From: Candidatus Binatia bacterium
GTDB lineage: Bacteria > Desulfobacterota > Binatia > UBA9968
Direction: 5' to 3'
Assembly: GCA_036504975.1 (NCBI GenBank)
Contig: DASXUF010000089.1
Span: forward strand, 1 to 57,880
Length of the DNA: 57,880 nucleotides
The number at the start of each line of letters is the position of its first letter. Within the stretch, counting starts at the first letter, position 1. This document shows, piece by piece, positions 8,476-17,920 of this stretch. The position numbers were made by a program, and so were the translations under genes. The notes beneath the pieces were generated by a model. The model saw nothing but the letters and a program-made list of their open reading frames with translations, did no database searches and was not told where the DNA came from.

Positions 8476-8716
8476 ATTGTCGTCGCTCCCTGGGCTTCAT
8501 ATCGCGCGCGCTAACAACGAGTGCGCGTCCGGAGGTCTTGAGAACAAAGAAAACTGCGAGATATCTCCCTCCTGTTGTCTTTCCCATTGCGGAGTATACA
8601 TCTTCCCCAGCCACGTTTCCACGCGCAACCCTCCTGACACGTGGTCGCCCTGAGAAAACCTCTTCAACTTCCTCGATGCGGACGTGGTGCTTTCGCCAAA
8701 GCTTTTCAACGAACAC
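8462..8716 (-). CDS. BrnT-like ribonuclease toxin, possibly 5'-truncated by an amber codon
   Basis: 84 residues from a GTG at 8716. The pattern HHVRIEEVEEVFSGRPRVRR ... GRYLAVFFVLKTSGRALVVS ... ARDMKPRERRQY matches BrnT toxins, small RNase-like proteins whose C-terminal R-x(3)-R-E-R-R-x-Y block is conserved. In the same frame just upstream, an amber codon (TAG, 8723-8725) separates this start from the codons V-E-V-R-E-I-I. A read-through would give a normal-looking N-terminus with the stop where a Trp codon (TGG) could have been. The gene may thus be a slightly truncated copy, or the GTG may be the genuine start. The partner antitoxin overlaps by 14 bases. Confidence 0.6.
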   Translation of the reverse strand: MFVEKLWRKHHVRIEEVEEVFSGRPRVRRVARGNVAGEDVYSAMGKTTGGRYLAVFFVLKTSGRALVVSARDMKPRERRQYGKK

Positions 8717-8788
8717 ATCGAGCTATATGATCTCACGAACTTCCACTTAGCTACCAGATCTCTGCGGAAAACCGTTCACGCTTTGACT

Positions 8789-11203
8789 CTAAAGCTCCAG
8801 CTTGTTCAACCTCAGTGCATTGCTGATGACGGAAACCGAGCTGAAGGTCATGGCGGCGCTGGCGATGACGGGGCTCAAGAGCAATCCAAAAAATGGATAC
8901 AGCGCTCCGGCGGCGATCGGCACGCCCAAGATATTGTAGATAAAAGCGAAGAAAAGATTCTGGCGGATGTTGCGCATCGTGGCGCGGCTCAAGCGCCGCG
9001 CTTTGGCGATCCCGCGCAGGTCGCCCTTGACCAACGTAATCGCCGCGCTCTCGATCGCCACGTCGGTCCCCGTTCCCATGGCGATGCCGACTTGCGCTTG
9101 CGCCAGCGCCGGCGCGTCGTTGATGCCGTCGCCCGCCATGGCGACCATCCGTCCCTCGGCTTGCAGGCGCTTCACCACTGCTAATTTTTGCTCCGGCAAT
9201 ACCTCGGCCTCAAATTCGTCGATGCCGAGCTTCTTGGCGACCGCCTGGGCGGTGGTCCGGTTGTCGCCGGTCAGCATGACGATCTTAACGCCGTCCACGT
9301 GCAGCATCCGAATCGCCTCCGGAGTGCTCCGCTTGACCGGATCCGCCACGCCGAGCAAACCTGCGACGGTGTTTTCAATGACGACAAACATCACGGTCTG
9401 TCCGTCCTGTCTAAGCTTCTCCGCAAGATCGCTCCACTCTCCCGCCCTGATATCCAGAATATCGAGCAGCTTTTTGTTGCCGAGCGCGACTGTTTTACCA
9501 TCCACTAACCCGACGATTCCTCTTCCGGTCAGAGATTTAAACTGAGACGCGGCGGAGAATGTCACTCCTCTCTCCTCGGCGGCCGATACGATCGCGCCCG
9601 CCAAAGGATGCTCGCTGTTGCGCTCCAGGCTCGCCGCCAACCGAAGGACCTCCAACTCATCGCCGTTTTCGAGAGTGACGATGGACGTGACCCGCGGCCT
9701 GCCTTCCGTCAGCGTTCCCGTCTTGTCCACGACCAGCGTGTCCACCTTCTGCATGACTTCGAGGGCTTCGGCATTTTTGATCAGGACTCCGGCGCCAGCG
9801 CCTCGCCCGATACCGACCATGATCGACATCGGCGTGGCTAAACCAAGAGCGCACGGGCACGCGATGATCAACACCGCGACGGCGTTGACGAGGGCGTACG
9901 TCATCCGCGGCTCCGGACCGACGATGCTCCAGACGATGAACGTGACGATCGCGATGAAGACCACCGCCGGAACAAAGTAACCGGCAACGACATCCGCTAG
10001 TTTTTGAATCGGCGCGCGGCTACGCTGAGCTTCGCTCACCATGCGCACGATCTGCGCGAGCAGCGTTTCGCTCCCGACGCGCTCCGCCCGCATCACGAAG
10101 CTGCCGGTGCCGTTCACCGTGCCGCCGGTGACCTTGCTGCCCGCGGTCTTTTCCATCGGAATCGGCTCGCCGGTAACCATCGACTCATCGACGGAAGTCG
10201 CGCCTTCCAGGACGACGCCATCGACGGGAATTTTTTCTCCGGGGCGTACTCTCAGGCGATCTCCGGGACGAATGCGGTCCAGCGGGACGTCTATTTCGCG
10301 ACCGTCGTCATGAATCAAGCGCGCGGTCTTGGGAGCGAGTCCCAGCAGCGCTTTGATGGCGCTGCTCGTCCGGCTGCGCGCGCGGAGTTCGAGCACTTGA
10401 CCGAGCAGCACCAAAGTCGTGATGACCGCGGCGGCGTCGAAGTAGACACCGACTTCGCCATTGTGCATGCGGAACGATTCCGGGAACAAATTCGGAAAAA
10501 TCGTCGCAACGACACTGTAGACGTACGCGGCGCCGACGCCGATGGCGATGAGCGTAAACATGTTCGGGCTGCGGTTCATGATCGAGGCCCAGCCGCGCTC
10601 GAAGAACGGCCGGCCGCACCAGAGAACGACCGGCGTTGCTAGGAAAAGCTGAATCCAATTGAGAAGCCCGATCGGCAACAGCCGCTCAACGGGTCGGCCA
10701 GGAATGAGGTCGGACATGGCCAAGAAAAATATCGGCGCGGTAAGAACCACGCCGATCCAGAACCGGCGCGTCATGTCGATGAGCTCGGGATTCGGCTGCT
10801 CTTCGAGCGTCACCGTTCTTGGTTCCAGCGCCATGCCGCAAATGGGACAAGAGCCAGGCTCCGGCCGGACGATTTCAGGATGCATCGGGCAGACGTATTC
10901 GGTGCGCGTCGCTGCCGGCGCAACGGTGAGCAGATCCAACGCCATGCCGCACTTCGGGCAAGCTCCCGGTTTCGCTTGCCGCACTTCGGGATCCATCGGG
11001 CACGTATACACCGCGCCCGGAGGAGTTTCTTTCACCGGTTCTAAGGGAAGCTCCGGCTGGGAGGAAAGATATTTTTCGGGATTTTTCTTGAACGTCTCGA
11101 GGCAATAAGGATGGCAGAAGTAATACGTCTTGCCACTGTGCTCGGTCTTTGCCGCGGCAGTCGCTTCATCCACCTCCATCTTACAAACCGGATCGACCGC
11201 CAT
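8789..11203 (-). CDS. copA: copper-translocating P1B-type ATPase with N-terminal YHS and two metal-binding domains
   Basis: 804-residue inner-membrane pump that exports Cu(I)/Ag(I) using ATP. In order: a YHS domain (residues 1-46, C7, C30 and C34); two heavy-metal-binding HMBD motifs (YTCPMDPEV ... CPKCGM and YVCPMHPEI ... CPICGM); eight predicted membrane segments with the ion-binding CPC at 449-451; the actuator TGEP; the phosphorylation site DKTGT (D493); HP in SEHPLA; and the hinge GDGINDAP. Fused YHS and HMBD modules are common on copper ATPases of environmental bacteria. TGEP instead of TGES is a usual variant in this group. It is preceded by AGGAGG rather far upstream. A 39-codon remnant of a similar gene lies at 7454-7573. 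Confidence 0.93.
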   Translation of the reverse strand: MAVDPVCKMEVDEATAAAKTEHSGKTYYFCHPYCLETFKKNPEKYLSSQPELPLEPVKETPPGAVYTCPMDPEVRQAKPGACPKCGMALDLLTVAPAATRTEYVCPMHPEIVRPEPGSCPICGMALEPRTVTLEEQPNPELIDMTRRFWIGVVLTAPIFFLAMSDLIPGRPVERLLPIGLLNWIQLFLATPVVLWCGRPFFERGWASIMNRSPNMFTLIAIGVGAAYVYSVVATIFPNLFPESFRMHNGEVGVYFDAAAVITTLVLLGQVLELRARSRTSSAIKALLGLAPKTARLIHDDGREIDVPLDRIRPGDRLRVRPGEKIPVDGVVLEGATSVDESMVTGEPIPMEKTAGSKVTGGTVNGTGSFVMRAERVGSETLLAQIVRMVSEAQRSRAPIQKLADVVAGYFVPAVVFIAIVTFIVWSIVGPEPRMTYALVNAVAVLIIACPCALGLATPMSIMVGIGRGAGAGVLIKNAEALEVMQKVDTLVVDKTGTLTEGRPRVTSIVTLENGDELEVLRLAASLERNSEHPLAGAIVSAAEERGVTFSAASQFKSLTGRGIVGLVDGKTVALGNKKLLDILDIRAGEWSDLAEKLRQDGQTVMFVVIENTVAGLLGVADPVKRSTPEAIRMLHVDGVKIVMLTGDNRTTAQAVAKKLGIDEFEAEVLPEQKLAVVKRLQAEGRMVAMAGDGINDAPALAQAQVGIAMGTGTDVAIESAAITLVKGDLRGIAKARRLSRATMRNIRQNLFFAFIYNILGVPIAAGALYPFFGLLLSPVIASAAMTFSSVSVISNALRLNKLEL

Positions 11204-11312
11204 AGGATTGTCTCCGCTTATCCTCCTCTACTACTGTACTTGGAAATTCACCCGCTTCAAAGATGAAATGCTACGCTTCGGTTTTTGCTCCGCGCTTTTT
11301 TGGCGGCGCAAT

Positions 11313-11963
11313 TTACGCGTGATTTTGCGCGGGTTTCATCAAACGCGGAAAAAAGGACGGTGTGGAGGCCATGTACCGTCCGTATCGCTCACCGAACTCA
11401 GCAAGGACTTCACGCTCTTCTCTGCGGGCAAGACGAACGTACATCGTCACTAAGATCGGGAACATTATCAACGTAACCAGCGTCGGCCATTGGAAAAGAA
11501 ATCCGAGCATGATGACAATAAAGCCGGCGTACTGCGGGTGGCGCATGTAAGCGTATGGCCCGGCGGTTGCTAATTTGTTCGCCTGCTGCGCTTCGTACAG
11601 CACCTTCCACGAGGCCGACAGCAGGATGAAGCCGCCGAAAATAAGAACGTTGCTCAAGATGTGGAGTGGATCGAAATGCGGATTGATTTTCCAGCCGAAA
11701 ATCGTGTTCCACAGATGACCGGCGTCGTGCGAGAAAAAATCCACGCCCGGATAGCGGCTGACGAGCCAGCCGGACAGGAGATAGATCGTCAGCGGGAAGC
11801 CGTACATCTCGACGAACAGAGCGACGATGAACGCCGAGAAGGCGCCGAACGAGCGCCAATCCCGCTCCGTGCGGGGCTTCGTGAAGCTGAAAGCGAAGAT
11901 GATGAAGACGAGCGAGTTGATCACGACCAAAGACCACAAACCGTATGCGGGTGATTCTTCCAT
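11313..11963 (-). CDS. isoprenylcysteine carboxyl methyltransferase-like membrane protein
   Basis: 216 residues with about five membrane segments. The C-terminal motif YMRHPQYAGFIVIMLGF and RREEREVLAEFGERYGRYMA fit the ICMT/PEMT-like methyltransferase family: a catalytic RHP-x-Y with a downstream E-rich substrate-binding segment that binds S-adenosylmethionine. Bacterial members methylate lipids or unknown small molecules, and many lie in metal-resistance clusters. It reads in the same direction as the copper genes and is separated by 32 bases from the DUF2933 gene. The substrate is unknown. Confidence 0.8.
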   Translation of the reverse strand: MEESPAYGLWSLVVINSLVFIIFAFSFTKPRTERDWRSFGAFSAFIVALFVEMYGFPLTIYLLSGWLVSRYPGVDFFSHDAGHLWNTIFGWKINPHFDPLHILSNVLIFGGFILLSASWKVLYEAQQANKLATAGPYAYMRHPQYAGFIVIMLGFLFQWPTLVTLIMFPILVTMYVRLARREEREVLAEFGERYGRYMASTPSFFPRLMKPAQNHA

Positions 11964-11995
11964 TTCAGACCTCCTTCGGGTTGTCCCCAGGAGCC

Positions 11996-12229
11996 CTACT
12001 TGTGTTCCATATGGGTTTGGTCATCTTGCCCGCGGCCTCCATGCCTGCCGTGCATCAAGTAGTGCAGGAGCGGGCAAAGCAGCAGCAAGGCGTACGGCAA
12101 GATGCCCAGCAGATGCGCTCTATGTTCCGTCCAGAGAAAAAAAGCTACGATGGCAGGGAAGCCGAGACAGATAAGACCGCTTCTCGAAAGAACCCAGCCG
12201 CCCAGGCGCGAAATTTGTTCCGTAGGCAT
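11996..12229 (-). CDS. small DUF2933-type membrane protein
   Basis: 77 residues with two hydrophobic segments, a C-terminal LLLLCPLLHYLMHGRHGG and a His-rich tail (GHGG, THMEHK as printed in this frame). This is the architecture of DUF2933 proteins, small membrane proteins repeatedly found next to copper and other heavy-metal efflux genes. The Cys and terminal His residues could bind metal; this is inference. It lies 11 bases from the stop of the cupredoxin gene, within the same putative operon. Confidence 0.72.
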   Translation of the reverse strand: MPTEQISRLGGWVLSRSGLICLGFPAIVAFFLWTEHRAHLLGILPYALLLLCPLLHYLMHGRHGGRGQDDQTHMEHK

Positions 12230-12240
12230 GATCTTCCCTC

Positions 12241-12618
12241 CTATTCTACGATCAACTTGCCTTTAAACATGCCCATCTGACACGCGAACTCATATTCGCC
12301 GGGATCCTTAGGCATAAATTCGACCGGAACCGTTTCACCTTCCGGGAGCCTGGCACTTTTGTTGAACGCTGGGAAAAGTACCATCTCGCTGCACGACACG
12401 GATTCCTGGCGGACAAAATTGAGCCGGACCGGTTTTCCATGCTCCACAACGATGACATCTGGAGTGTAGCCGCCTTTCACAAGAACCATTTGCTCTTGAT
12501 AGCCGGCGCTCGTGAGAGCCGCTTTCACGCCTTTTGTCTTCACGAGCCAGAAAAACCAGACGATAAAACCGATCAGCCCGAGCCCGGCGATGTCAACAAT
12601 AACCCTGTCCCAAGTCAT
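12241..12618 (-). CDS. membrane-anchored cupredoxin-domain protein
   Basis: 125 residues: an N-terminal membrane anchor ([20 protein letters not shown]) and a cupredoxin-like beta domain ending [18 protein letters not shown]. That ending carries the Cys and Met of a copper-binding loop (C-x2-G-M), and SCSEMVLFP holds a further Cys and Met. It probably holds copper on the outer face of the membrane and may hand it to or from the adjacent ATPase. The ATG at 12618 is chosen because it overlaps the stop of the ATPase gene (ATGA), a translational coupling arrangement. A start at 12630 would also be possible. Confidence 0.8.
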   Translation of the reverse strand: MTWDRVIVDIAGLGLIGFIVWFFWLVKTKGVKAALTSAGYQEQMVLVKGGYTPDVIVVEHGKPVRLNFVRQESVSCSEMVLFPAFNKSARLPEGETVPVEFMPKDPGEYEFACQMGMFKGKLIVE

Positions 12619-14711
12619 GACGCCCTCCATCGTTTGAGCCTGTTCGCGTTGCCGATCACAGTGACGGAGCTGAACGACATGGCAATCGCCGCGAGGAGCG
12701 GAGAAAGAAGCAGGCCGAAGAACGGATACAAGACGCCAAGCGCGATCGGCAAGCCGAGCACGTTGTAGACGAAGGCGCCGAAGAGGTTCTGGTAGACGTT
12801 GCGCATCGTTGCTCGGCTGATCTGAATCGCCATAACGACCCCGCGAAGACTGCCTTTGATTAGAGTTATGTCGGAAGCGGCGATCGCTACGTCGGTTCCC
12901 GTCCCAATTGCCAATCCAACATCGGCCTGCGCCAGCGCGGGCGCGTCATTGATGCCATCTCCGACCATCGCGACTTTCTTTCCTTCAAGTTGCAGCTTCT
13001 GCACGTTGAAAGCCTTGTCTTGAGGGAGGACCTCCGCCAAAACCCTTTCAATTCCCACCTGCCTGCCGATGGCTTTTCCCGTTCTTTCGTTGTCCCCCGT
13101 CATCATGACCACTTCCAGCCCCATCGCCTTCAGGCTTTGGATCGCTTGCTTCGAATCCTGTTTGACAGTGTCGGCGACGGCTACGACTCCGGCGGCTCTT
13201 CCATCGACGGCTACGTACATCGGCGTCTTTCCATCATCGGCCAGGTTCACGGCGGTTGCTTCGAGTCCGTCAAGCTGAACCTTGCGGTCTCGCATGAGCT
13301 TGACATTGCCGACGAGCAAGCTGCGGCCTTCGATGCGAGACTCGATTCCATGTCCGGGGATGGCGTTGAAGCTCTCGGCGTCTGAAAGAGTGAGACCGCG
13401 ACCGGCCGCGCCTTCGACGATAGCGGACGCGAGCGGATGCTCGGAGGATTTCTCAACCCCTGCGGCGAGGCGCAGCACCAGAGTCTCATCAAATCCGGGC
13501 ATCACGACAACATCGGTAACGACCGGCTTCCCGTGTGTGATCGTGCCCGTTTTGTCCAGGATGACGGTCTCAAGGCCCTGCGCAGTCTGGAGAGCCTCGC
13601 CGCCGCGGATGAGAATGCCGTTCAGCGCCCCAAGTCCAACGCCGGTTGTCAGCGACATCGGAGTCGCCATGCCGAGGGCGCACGGGCAGGCAATAATGAG
13701 CGTCGTAACAGCTACGATGAGAGCGAATGCAAGGCGGGGCTCGGGACCGAACGTGTACCAGGCCATGAAGCCGAGAATCGCCAGAATCGCAACCGACGGA
13801 GTGAAATACCCGGACACGACGTCGACAATTCTTTGGACCGGAACTTTCGATCCTTGCGCGTCCTGAACCATGCGGATGATATTGGCGAGCGCCGTGTCTT
13901 TGCCGACCTTTGTCGCGCGAAATTTGAACGCGCCGGTCTTGTTGATCGTGGCGCCGATCACTTCGTCAGGGATCTTCTTTTCGACAGGCAGCGATTCGCC
14001 CGTTACCATCGATTCATCCACAGCGGAAGCGCCTTCGACGATTTCGCCGTCCACGGGGATCTTTTCTCCCGGCCGGACAACGACGACATCCCCGACCAGG
14101 ACCTCTTCCACCGGTATATCTACCTCTTTTCCGTCTCTCACCACCCGGGCGGTCTTGGCCTGAAGGCCGATAAGTTTTTTAATTGCTTCGGAGGTTCTTC
14201 CTTTAGCTTTCAGCTCCATCCCGAGGCCCAGATCGACAAGAGCGATAACAACCACGGTAACGTCATAGTAAACGTCCGTGAGAACGCCGGACGGAAAAAT
14301 CTGCGGCAAGAGCAGCGCAACAGTGGAGTAAATCCACGCCACACCCGTGCCGAGCGCAATCAGCGTGTGCATGTTGGCAGAGCGATGTTTGAGCGCTTGC
14401 CAGGCGCCGGTGAAAAAATGCCAACCGCTATAACTGATCACGGCAAGCGCAGCGACTCCCATTCCCGCCCACACATACCAGAGACTATGGCTCTCGCGCG
14501 GAAACCAGTCGCGAAGGACGGGAAACAACCACGGGTAGCTCATAATCATCGTGAAGGTTCCGACCACGGCGCCGAACCACCATTTTCGCATGAGGCTGCG
14601 GTACTCGCGCTCACGCTCTTCGGCTTCCTCATCTTTTCCTTCCTGACCGGACGGTGCCCGCGAATGCACCGTTTTGTATTCTGCCGAGCTACTAGGTGAA
14701 GAGTTGTACAT
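12615..14711 (-). CDS. copB: copper P1B-type ATPase, CopB-like, without N-terminal metal-binding domain
   Basis: 698-residue membrane pump. The first 40 residues are hydrophilic and acidic/basic ([20 protein letters not shown]) with no HMA, YHS or HMBD motif. The core then follows the P1B plan: TGES in [18 protein letters not shown] at 342-344, phosphorylation site D386 in DKTGT, SEHPLA and GDGINDAP. It is clearly paralogous to the ATPase at 8789-11203 (matching transmembrane and C-terminal segments). A free-standing YHS protein is encoded just upstream and could supply the missing metal-binding domain. The stop codon overlaps the start of the cupredoxin gene by four bases. Confidence 0.9.
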   Translation of the reverse strand: MYNSSPSSSAEYKTVHSRAPSGQEGKDEEAEEREREYRSLMRKWWFGAVVGTFTMIMSYPWLFPVLRDWFPRESHSLWYVWAGMGVAALAVISYSGWHFFTGAWQALKHRSANMHTLIALGTGVAWIYSTVALLLPQIFPSGVLTDVYYDVTVVVIALVDLGLGMELKAKGRTSEAIKKLIGLQAKTARVVRDGKEVDIPVEEVLVGDVVVVRPGEKIPVDGEIVEGASAVDESMVTGESLPVEKKIPDEVIGATINKTGAFKFRATKVGKDTALANIIRMVQDAQGSKVPVQRIVDVVSGYFTPSVAILAILGFMAWYTFGPEPRLAFALIVAVTTLIIACPCALGMATPMSLTTGVGLGALNGILIRGGEALQTAQGLETVILDKTGTITHGKPVVTDVVVMPGFDETLVLRLAAGVEKSSEHPLASAIVEGAAGRGLTLSDAESFNAIPGHGIESRIEGRSLLVGNVKLMRDRKVQLDGLEATAVNLADDGKTPMYVAVDGRAAGVVAVADTVKQDSKQAIQSLKAMGLEVVMMTGDNERTGKAIGRQVGIERVLAEVLPQDKAFNVQKLQLEGKKVAMVGDGINDAPALAQADVGLAIGTGTDVAIAASDITLIKGSLRGVVMAIQISRATMRNVYQNLFGAFVYNVLGLPIALGVLYPFFGLLLSPLLAAIAMSFSSVTVIGNANRLKRWRAS

Positions 14712-14757
14712 TGTTAGCTTTCGCCATTCCTCTCGTCACTTGACGGTTGAACAAAAT

Positions 14758-14904
14758 TTAGCTCTCTACGTAGTTTTCCGGCTCTTTCTCGAACCGCACC
14801 TTGCATGAATTACTGCAAAAATAGTAAGTCTTGCCCTTGTAAACGGCAGTGCCTGCCGCTTCCTTCTCATTTACATTCATTCCGCAGACAAGATCTTTTG
14901 CCAT
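14758..14904 (-). CDS. free-standing YHS-domain protein (48 aa)
   Basis: Translated by eye: MAKDLVCGMNVNEKEA begins and the core is VYKGKTYYFCSNSCKVRFEK. This is a complete YHS domain with C7, C30 and C34, the metal-binding residues. It is preceded by a strong ribosome binding site (AAGGAGGT, spacing about 6). It lies immediately upstream of the CopB-like ATPase gene and resembles the YHS domain fused to the other ATPase. It is likely a small cytoplasmic copper carrier or sensor for the pump; that role is inferred from position. Confidence 0.85.
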   Translation of the reverse strand: MAKDLVCGMNVNEKEAAGTAVYKGKTYYFCSNSCKVRFEKEPENYVES

Positions 14905-14925
14905 AACGTTACCTCCTTTTATTTC

Positions 14926-15546
14926 TCACCGTTGGGCTGTATTGGGAGCATCTCGTTTCCGAAGTAATCCTAAAACTCTCCCATCGCAAAAGCAGGAGGG
15001 CTTCCGAAAATGCTCCGTGCGGTAGTAATGGATAAGCCGGTCGATCAATTTGGCCGGATCATCTTCGTACAAGACGCAAGCCCCCGTGTCTTTATTGCTG
15101 GCCCTGATAATGGTCTCCACAATTTCCGTGATCCCACCGGTGCCGGTCAGCACGCCGATCAGGCGGCCTTCGTCGTAAGCGATCGCCAGCTCGCCGAGCG
15201 TCCCGCTTCGCCCTCCTGCTATGACGATTATGTCGCATGAGCGAATGTTGGTGATCTCCCGGCCCATAAGGCCGCTGCCTGTATAGATGAGCAGATCGAA
15301 TCCGTCCACGGGCGATCGGTACTTACTCCGGTGCTCGTCAATAGAGAGTCCCGGCGAAATGCCGACGACGAGTCCGCCTTTCGCCCTGGCGCCTTTGACC
15401 GCCTCGTATGGGAGTCCCGGACAACCCCCGGTGATAAGTATGGCGTCGCGCTCCGCGATGGCCTCGCCAAGGAGATACACCTTGCGGCGGACCGCATCGC
15501 TCACTTCGCCGCCGCTAGAACCCATGACGCCGATTGTGAGCTTCAT
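14926..15546 (-). CDS. LOG-family (SLOG, TIGR00725-like) nucleotide-binding protein
   Basis: 206 residues with a Rossmann-type fold: ILITGGCPGLPYEAVKGA near the N-terminus and the signature GGRSGTLGE (111-119). The LOG family includes cytokinin-activating phosphoribohydrolases and DNA-processing-like SLOG proteins that bind nucleotide-derived ligands. The TIGR00725-like subgroup has unknown function. Its start overlaps the stop of the EamA transporter gene by four bases, so it is the last gene of a SRPBCC-EamA-LOG operon. The tail (CFCDGRVLGLLRKRD) is not part of the core fold. Confidence 0.8.
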   Translation of the reverse strand: MKLTIGVMGSSGGEVSDAVRRKVYLLGEAIAERDAILITGGCPGLPYEAVKGARAKGGLVVGISPGLSIDEHRSKYRSPVDGFDLLIYTGSGLMGREITNIRSCDIIVIAGGRSGTLGELAIAYDEGRLIGVLTGTGGITEIVETIIRASNKDTGACVLYEDDPAKLIDRLIHYYRTEHFRKPSCFCDGRVLGLLRKRDAPNTAQR

Positions 15547-16493
15547 GTAAACCTCGCCATGCTCTTCGCATCGTCAGATCGCGACCTGAGAAAGGAAACG
15601 CCCTCATTGTTCCATTGAAGCCCTGCTACTCCAGCTATCGTTATGAGAAGCCCGATGCCGTTGAGAGGACTGAGCGATTCACGAAAAAAAATCTCCGCCG
15701 ACAGAACTCCGAAGAGCGGCGTCAGGAACGTGAAGGCCGTCAATCTGATCAGTTCCTGCCGTTGAACCAGAAAAAACCATAGCAACGAGGAACCGGCCGA
15801 GCCGACCAGCCCGGAAAAAAGAAGGCCGGAGATGAAACTCGGCGTCCATGTAGTTTCCCGAACGTCTTCCGCCATCAGCGCTGCCAGCAAGAGCGGTAGA
15901 GAGCCGAGGAGATATTGCCAGGCGGTAACTGCTAGGAAATCGACTCGACGTCCGATGTGTTTGAGAATAAGAGTTCCCGCTGCAAGGCCGGTGGATGCCA
16001 GAAGCGCGAATAGCGAACCGTTCAGGGTTCCGAGAGAGACACTACCGGGAGCTACGGTCAGAATCACCCCTATAAACCCAAAGCTCAGCGCCGCGAGCTT
16101 TTTCCAGTTCAGCGTTTCAGCAAACAATAAAACGGCGAAAGGAGCGACGATAAGAGCTTGAACATTTGCAAGCACGGAAGGAATCGCGGAACCCGCCGGA
16201 CCGACACTGATATACATCGCCCCCAGCCCCAGCGTGACGTTGCCGAGCGCGAGGAGGATGATCCAACCCCAAGTATCGGCCGGAACTTTCAGGCGACCCA
16301 TTAACGCCGAGACCAATACAAGCGGCAGGCCGGCGACCAGACCTCGCGCGGCGGCGGAAAAAAGTGGCGGACTATTTCCTAGAGTGGCCTTGATAACCAC
16401 GAAGCAAACGCCCCATACCATGACCACGACGACTGCGAGAATGTTTTGTAATGAGATTAAAGAGCCGGATCTCGAGGAAGTGTTATTCTTCAT
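15543..16493 (-). CDS. EamA/DMT-family transporter
   Basis: 316 residues with ten predicted membrane segments arranged as two EamA repeats (for example VVVMVWGVCFVVIKATLG and LLASTGLAAGTLILKHIGRR). This family exports amino acids, nucleobases or other metabolites; the substrate cannot be inferred. Both ends overlap neighbours by four bases (ATGA), the LOG-family gene downstream and the SRPBCC gene upstream, indicating one translationally coupled operon. Confidence 0.85.
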   Translation of the reverse strand: MKNNTSSRSGSLISLQNILAVVVVMVWGVCFVVIKATLGNSPPLFSAAARGLVAGLPLVLVSALMGRLKVPADTWGWIILLALGNVTLGLGAMYISVGPAGSAIPSVLANVQALIVAPFAVLLFAETLNWKKLAALSFGFIGVILTVAPGSVSLGTLNGSLFALLASTGLAAGTLILKHIGRRVDFLAVTAWQYLLGSLPLLLAALMAEDVRETTWTPSFISGLLFSGLVGSAGSSLLWFFLVQRQELIRLTAFTFLTPLFGVLSAEIFFRESLSPLNGIGLLITIAGVAGLQWNNEGVSFLRSRSDDAKSMARFT

Positions 16494-17032
16494 GACGCTG
16501 GGTTCACTCCCGATGTTCGCTGCGTTAGGTCCCGTTTAGCGACCAGTGCAAAGTGTCTCATCGCGTCTTTGGCCATGCGTTGAGTACACCATCTCGCATA
16601 GTATCGCCCGAGCATATACCCGAGCCAACGAGCCGGCGGCGCTTCCGGCAGCGCGTAGTCGATAAAAACGCGAAGCGCTGAGTCATTTCCCTGAGTTGTT
16701 ATCTCAAACCCCATTCGATAATGGCCGATCACCAGAAGTTTCGGCGCGCCGATCGTTTCCCAGACTTTGCGATAGGGCGGATTCCGCTCGGTCACGACCT
16801 CGTCGAGCGACAATTCGATACCGAAGACTCTCCCGGCCAATCGAATGCGCGATCCGATCCGCTGTCCGCGGCCGTCGTCAAATTCGATCTGCATCCGTCC
16901 GCGGCCCATCATCCAAGAGGAGCGGGTCATGTGCGAGGACAGGCGCGCGTGATCGTCGAGGAAGGCGAAGAGTTTCTCCGCAAGCGCTCGAACACGCGCG
17001 CTGGTCGCATGGTGATGGGGCAGCGTCGGCAT
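16490..17032 (-). CDS. SRPBCC (START/polyketide cyclase-like) protein
   Basis: 180 residues. An N-terminal helix (VRALAEKLFAFLDDHARLSS) is followed by alternating strands (IEFDDGRGQRIGSRIRLAGR, IELSLDEVVTERNPPYRKVW) and a long C-terminal helix, the START/SRPBCC fold that binds hydrophobic ligands in a deep cavity. The function is not predictable. First gene of the SRPBCC-EamA-LOG operon; its stop overlaps the next start by four bases. Confidence 0.75.
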   Translation of the reverse strand: MPTLPHHHATSARVRALAEKLFAFLDDHARLSSHMTRSSWMMGRGRMQIEFDDGRGQRIGSRIRLAGRVFGIELSLDEVVTERNPPYRKVWETIGAPKLLVIGHYRMGFEITTQGNDSALRVFIDYALPEAPPARWLGYMLGRYYARWCTQRMAKDAMRHFALVAKRDLTQRTSGVNPAS

Positions 17033-17044
17033 ACGAATTCCGTC

Positions 17045-17305
17045 TCACTTGGAAATCATAGAATTATAGATCCCGGCGGCGACGGCGGCCATCAGAGCCG
17101 TCCAGATACCGATCGCGAGGACGCCGGCGAAGTAATTCGCCCACGTTACCGGCCGGGTCAGTCCAGAGAGATCGATATGCAACAGATAGCCAATAAACGC
17201 CGCGGTCGCTTCCGGCGCGACGGCGACAAAGAACGCGCAAATCGTGAACGCCGCCGCTACGGCGATTCCGACTGCAAATCCAAACGGCCAAACGTTGAGT
17301 TTCAT
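17045..17305 (-). CDS. small DUF5676-type membrane protein, copy 1
   Basis: 86 residues starting MKLNVWPFGFAVGIAVA, with two to three membrane segments and ending AAGIYNSMISK. This matches DUF5676 proteins found in metal-rich operons. A second member of identical length is encoded at 18821-19081, and both end in a YN-containing helix. Function is unknown. It follows the Rieske gene in reading direction by about 80 bases, so the two may be co-transcribed. Confidence 0.65.
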   Translation of the reverse strand: MKLNVWPFGFAVGIAVAAAFTICAFFVAVAPEATAAFIGYLLHIDLSGLTRPVTWANYFAGVLAIGIWTALMAAVAAGIYNSMISK

Positions 17306-17387
17306 AAGTCACCTCCCATGCACAATCGCTCTCAGGAGACTCGCTTTGTGCATCCTGTGATACATCAACCGGCAATCCATACCTTGG

Positions 17388-17849
17388 TTACGCTCTTGCC
17401 GCCGCGCTTTCCCGCGAGCGCGCCTTGTTGATCACCACCTGATCTCCTCGGACATTGACCTCGTATGGCTCCAACGGTCTTGGAGGCGGCCCGCCGATAT
17501 TTTTGCCGTTTAAATCATAATGACCGTTATGACAGGCGCACCAGATATGTTGCAGGTCGGGCCGGTACTGCACGACGCAAGCAAGATGAGTGCAAATAGC
17601 GGTAAAAGCCCGCAGGTCTCCGTCCGGAGTCCGGACCACGATTCCCGGTTGGCTTCCGAACTTAAAGATCTGCCCTGAGTTTGGCTTTACCTCTTGCGCC
17701 TTCACGGGAAGAGTCACGGTCAGAGCCGTGGACTCCTCGACTCTCGGAGGGATCAGGTAGCGGGAAACGGGATAGAACACGGAAAGGAAAAATCCTCCCG
17801 CAGTCGTCCCGAGAAACCAGTCCAGAAATTTTCTGCGGCTTATCTTCAT
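17388..17849 (-). CDS. Rieske [2Fe-2S] protein, Tat-exported
   Basis: 153 residues. The twin-arginine signal SRRKFLDWFLGTTAGG anchors the N-terminus in the membrane. The cluster-binding motifs are CTHLAC (86-91) and CACHNGH (104-110), giving two Cys and two His ligands to the 2Fe-2S centre plus the disulfide Cys pair. Length and layout resemble the iron-sulfur subunit of cytochrome bc1/b6f-type complexes, but no cytochrome b gene is adjacent. It may therefore be a stand-alone electron carrier in the periplasm, serving the many cytochromes and thioredoxins encoded nearby. Confidence 0.88.
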   Translation of the reverse strand: MKISRRKFLDWFLGTTAGGFFLSVFYPVSRYLIPPRVEESTALTVTLPVKAQEVKPNSGQIFKFGSQPGIVVRTPDGDLRAFTAICTHLACVVQYRPDLQHIWCACHNGHYDLNGKNIGGPPPRPLEPYEVNVRGDQVVINKARSRESAAARA

Positions 17850-17920
17850 GATTCTTCTCCCTTGAGCGACCGCAGAGCCTCCTCCAAAGCATCCTGGCCG
17901 TCGCTTCGACCTTCTTTCAA

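Noticed and set aside
8723..8725. TAG in the BrnT-like gene as a possible pyrrolysine or other recoding site
   Set aside because: No pyl genes or suitable context are visible, and a usable GTG start follows; a point mutation or a downstream start is simpler.
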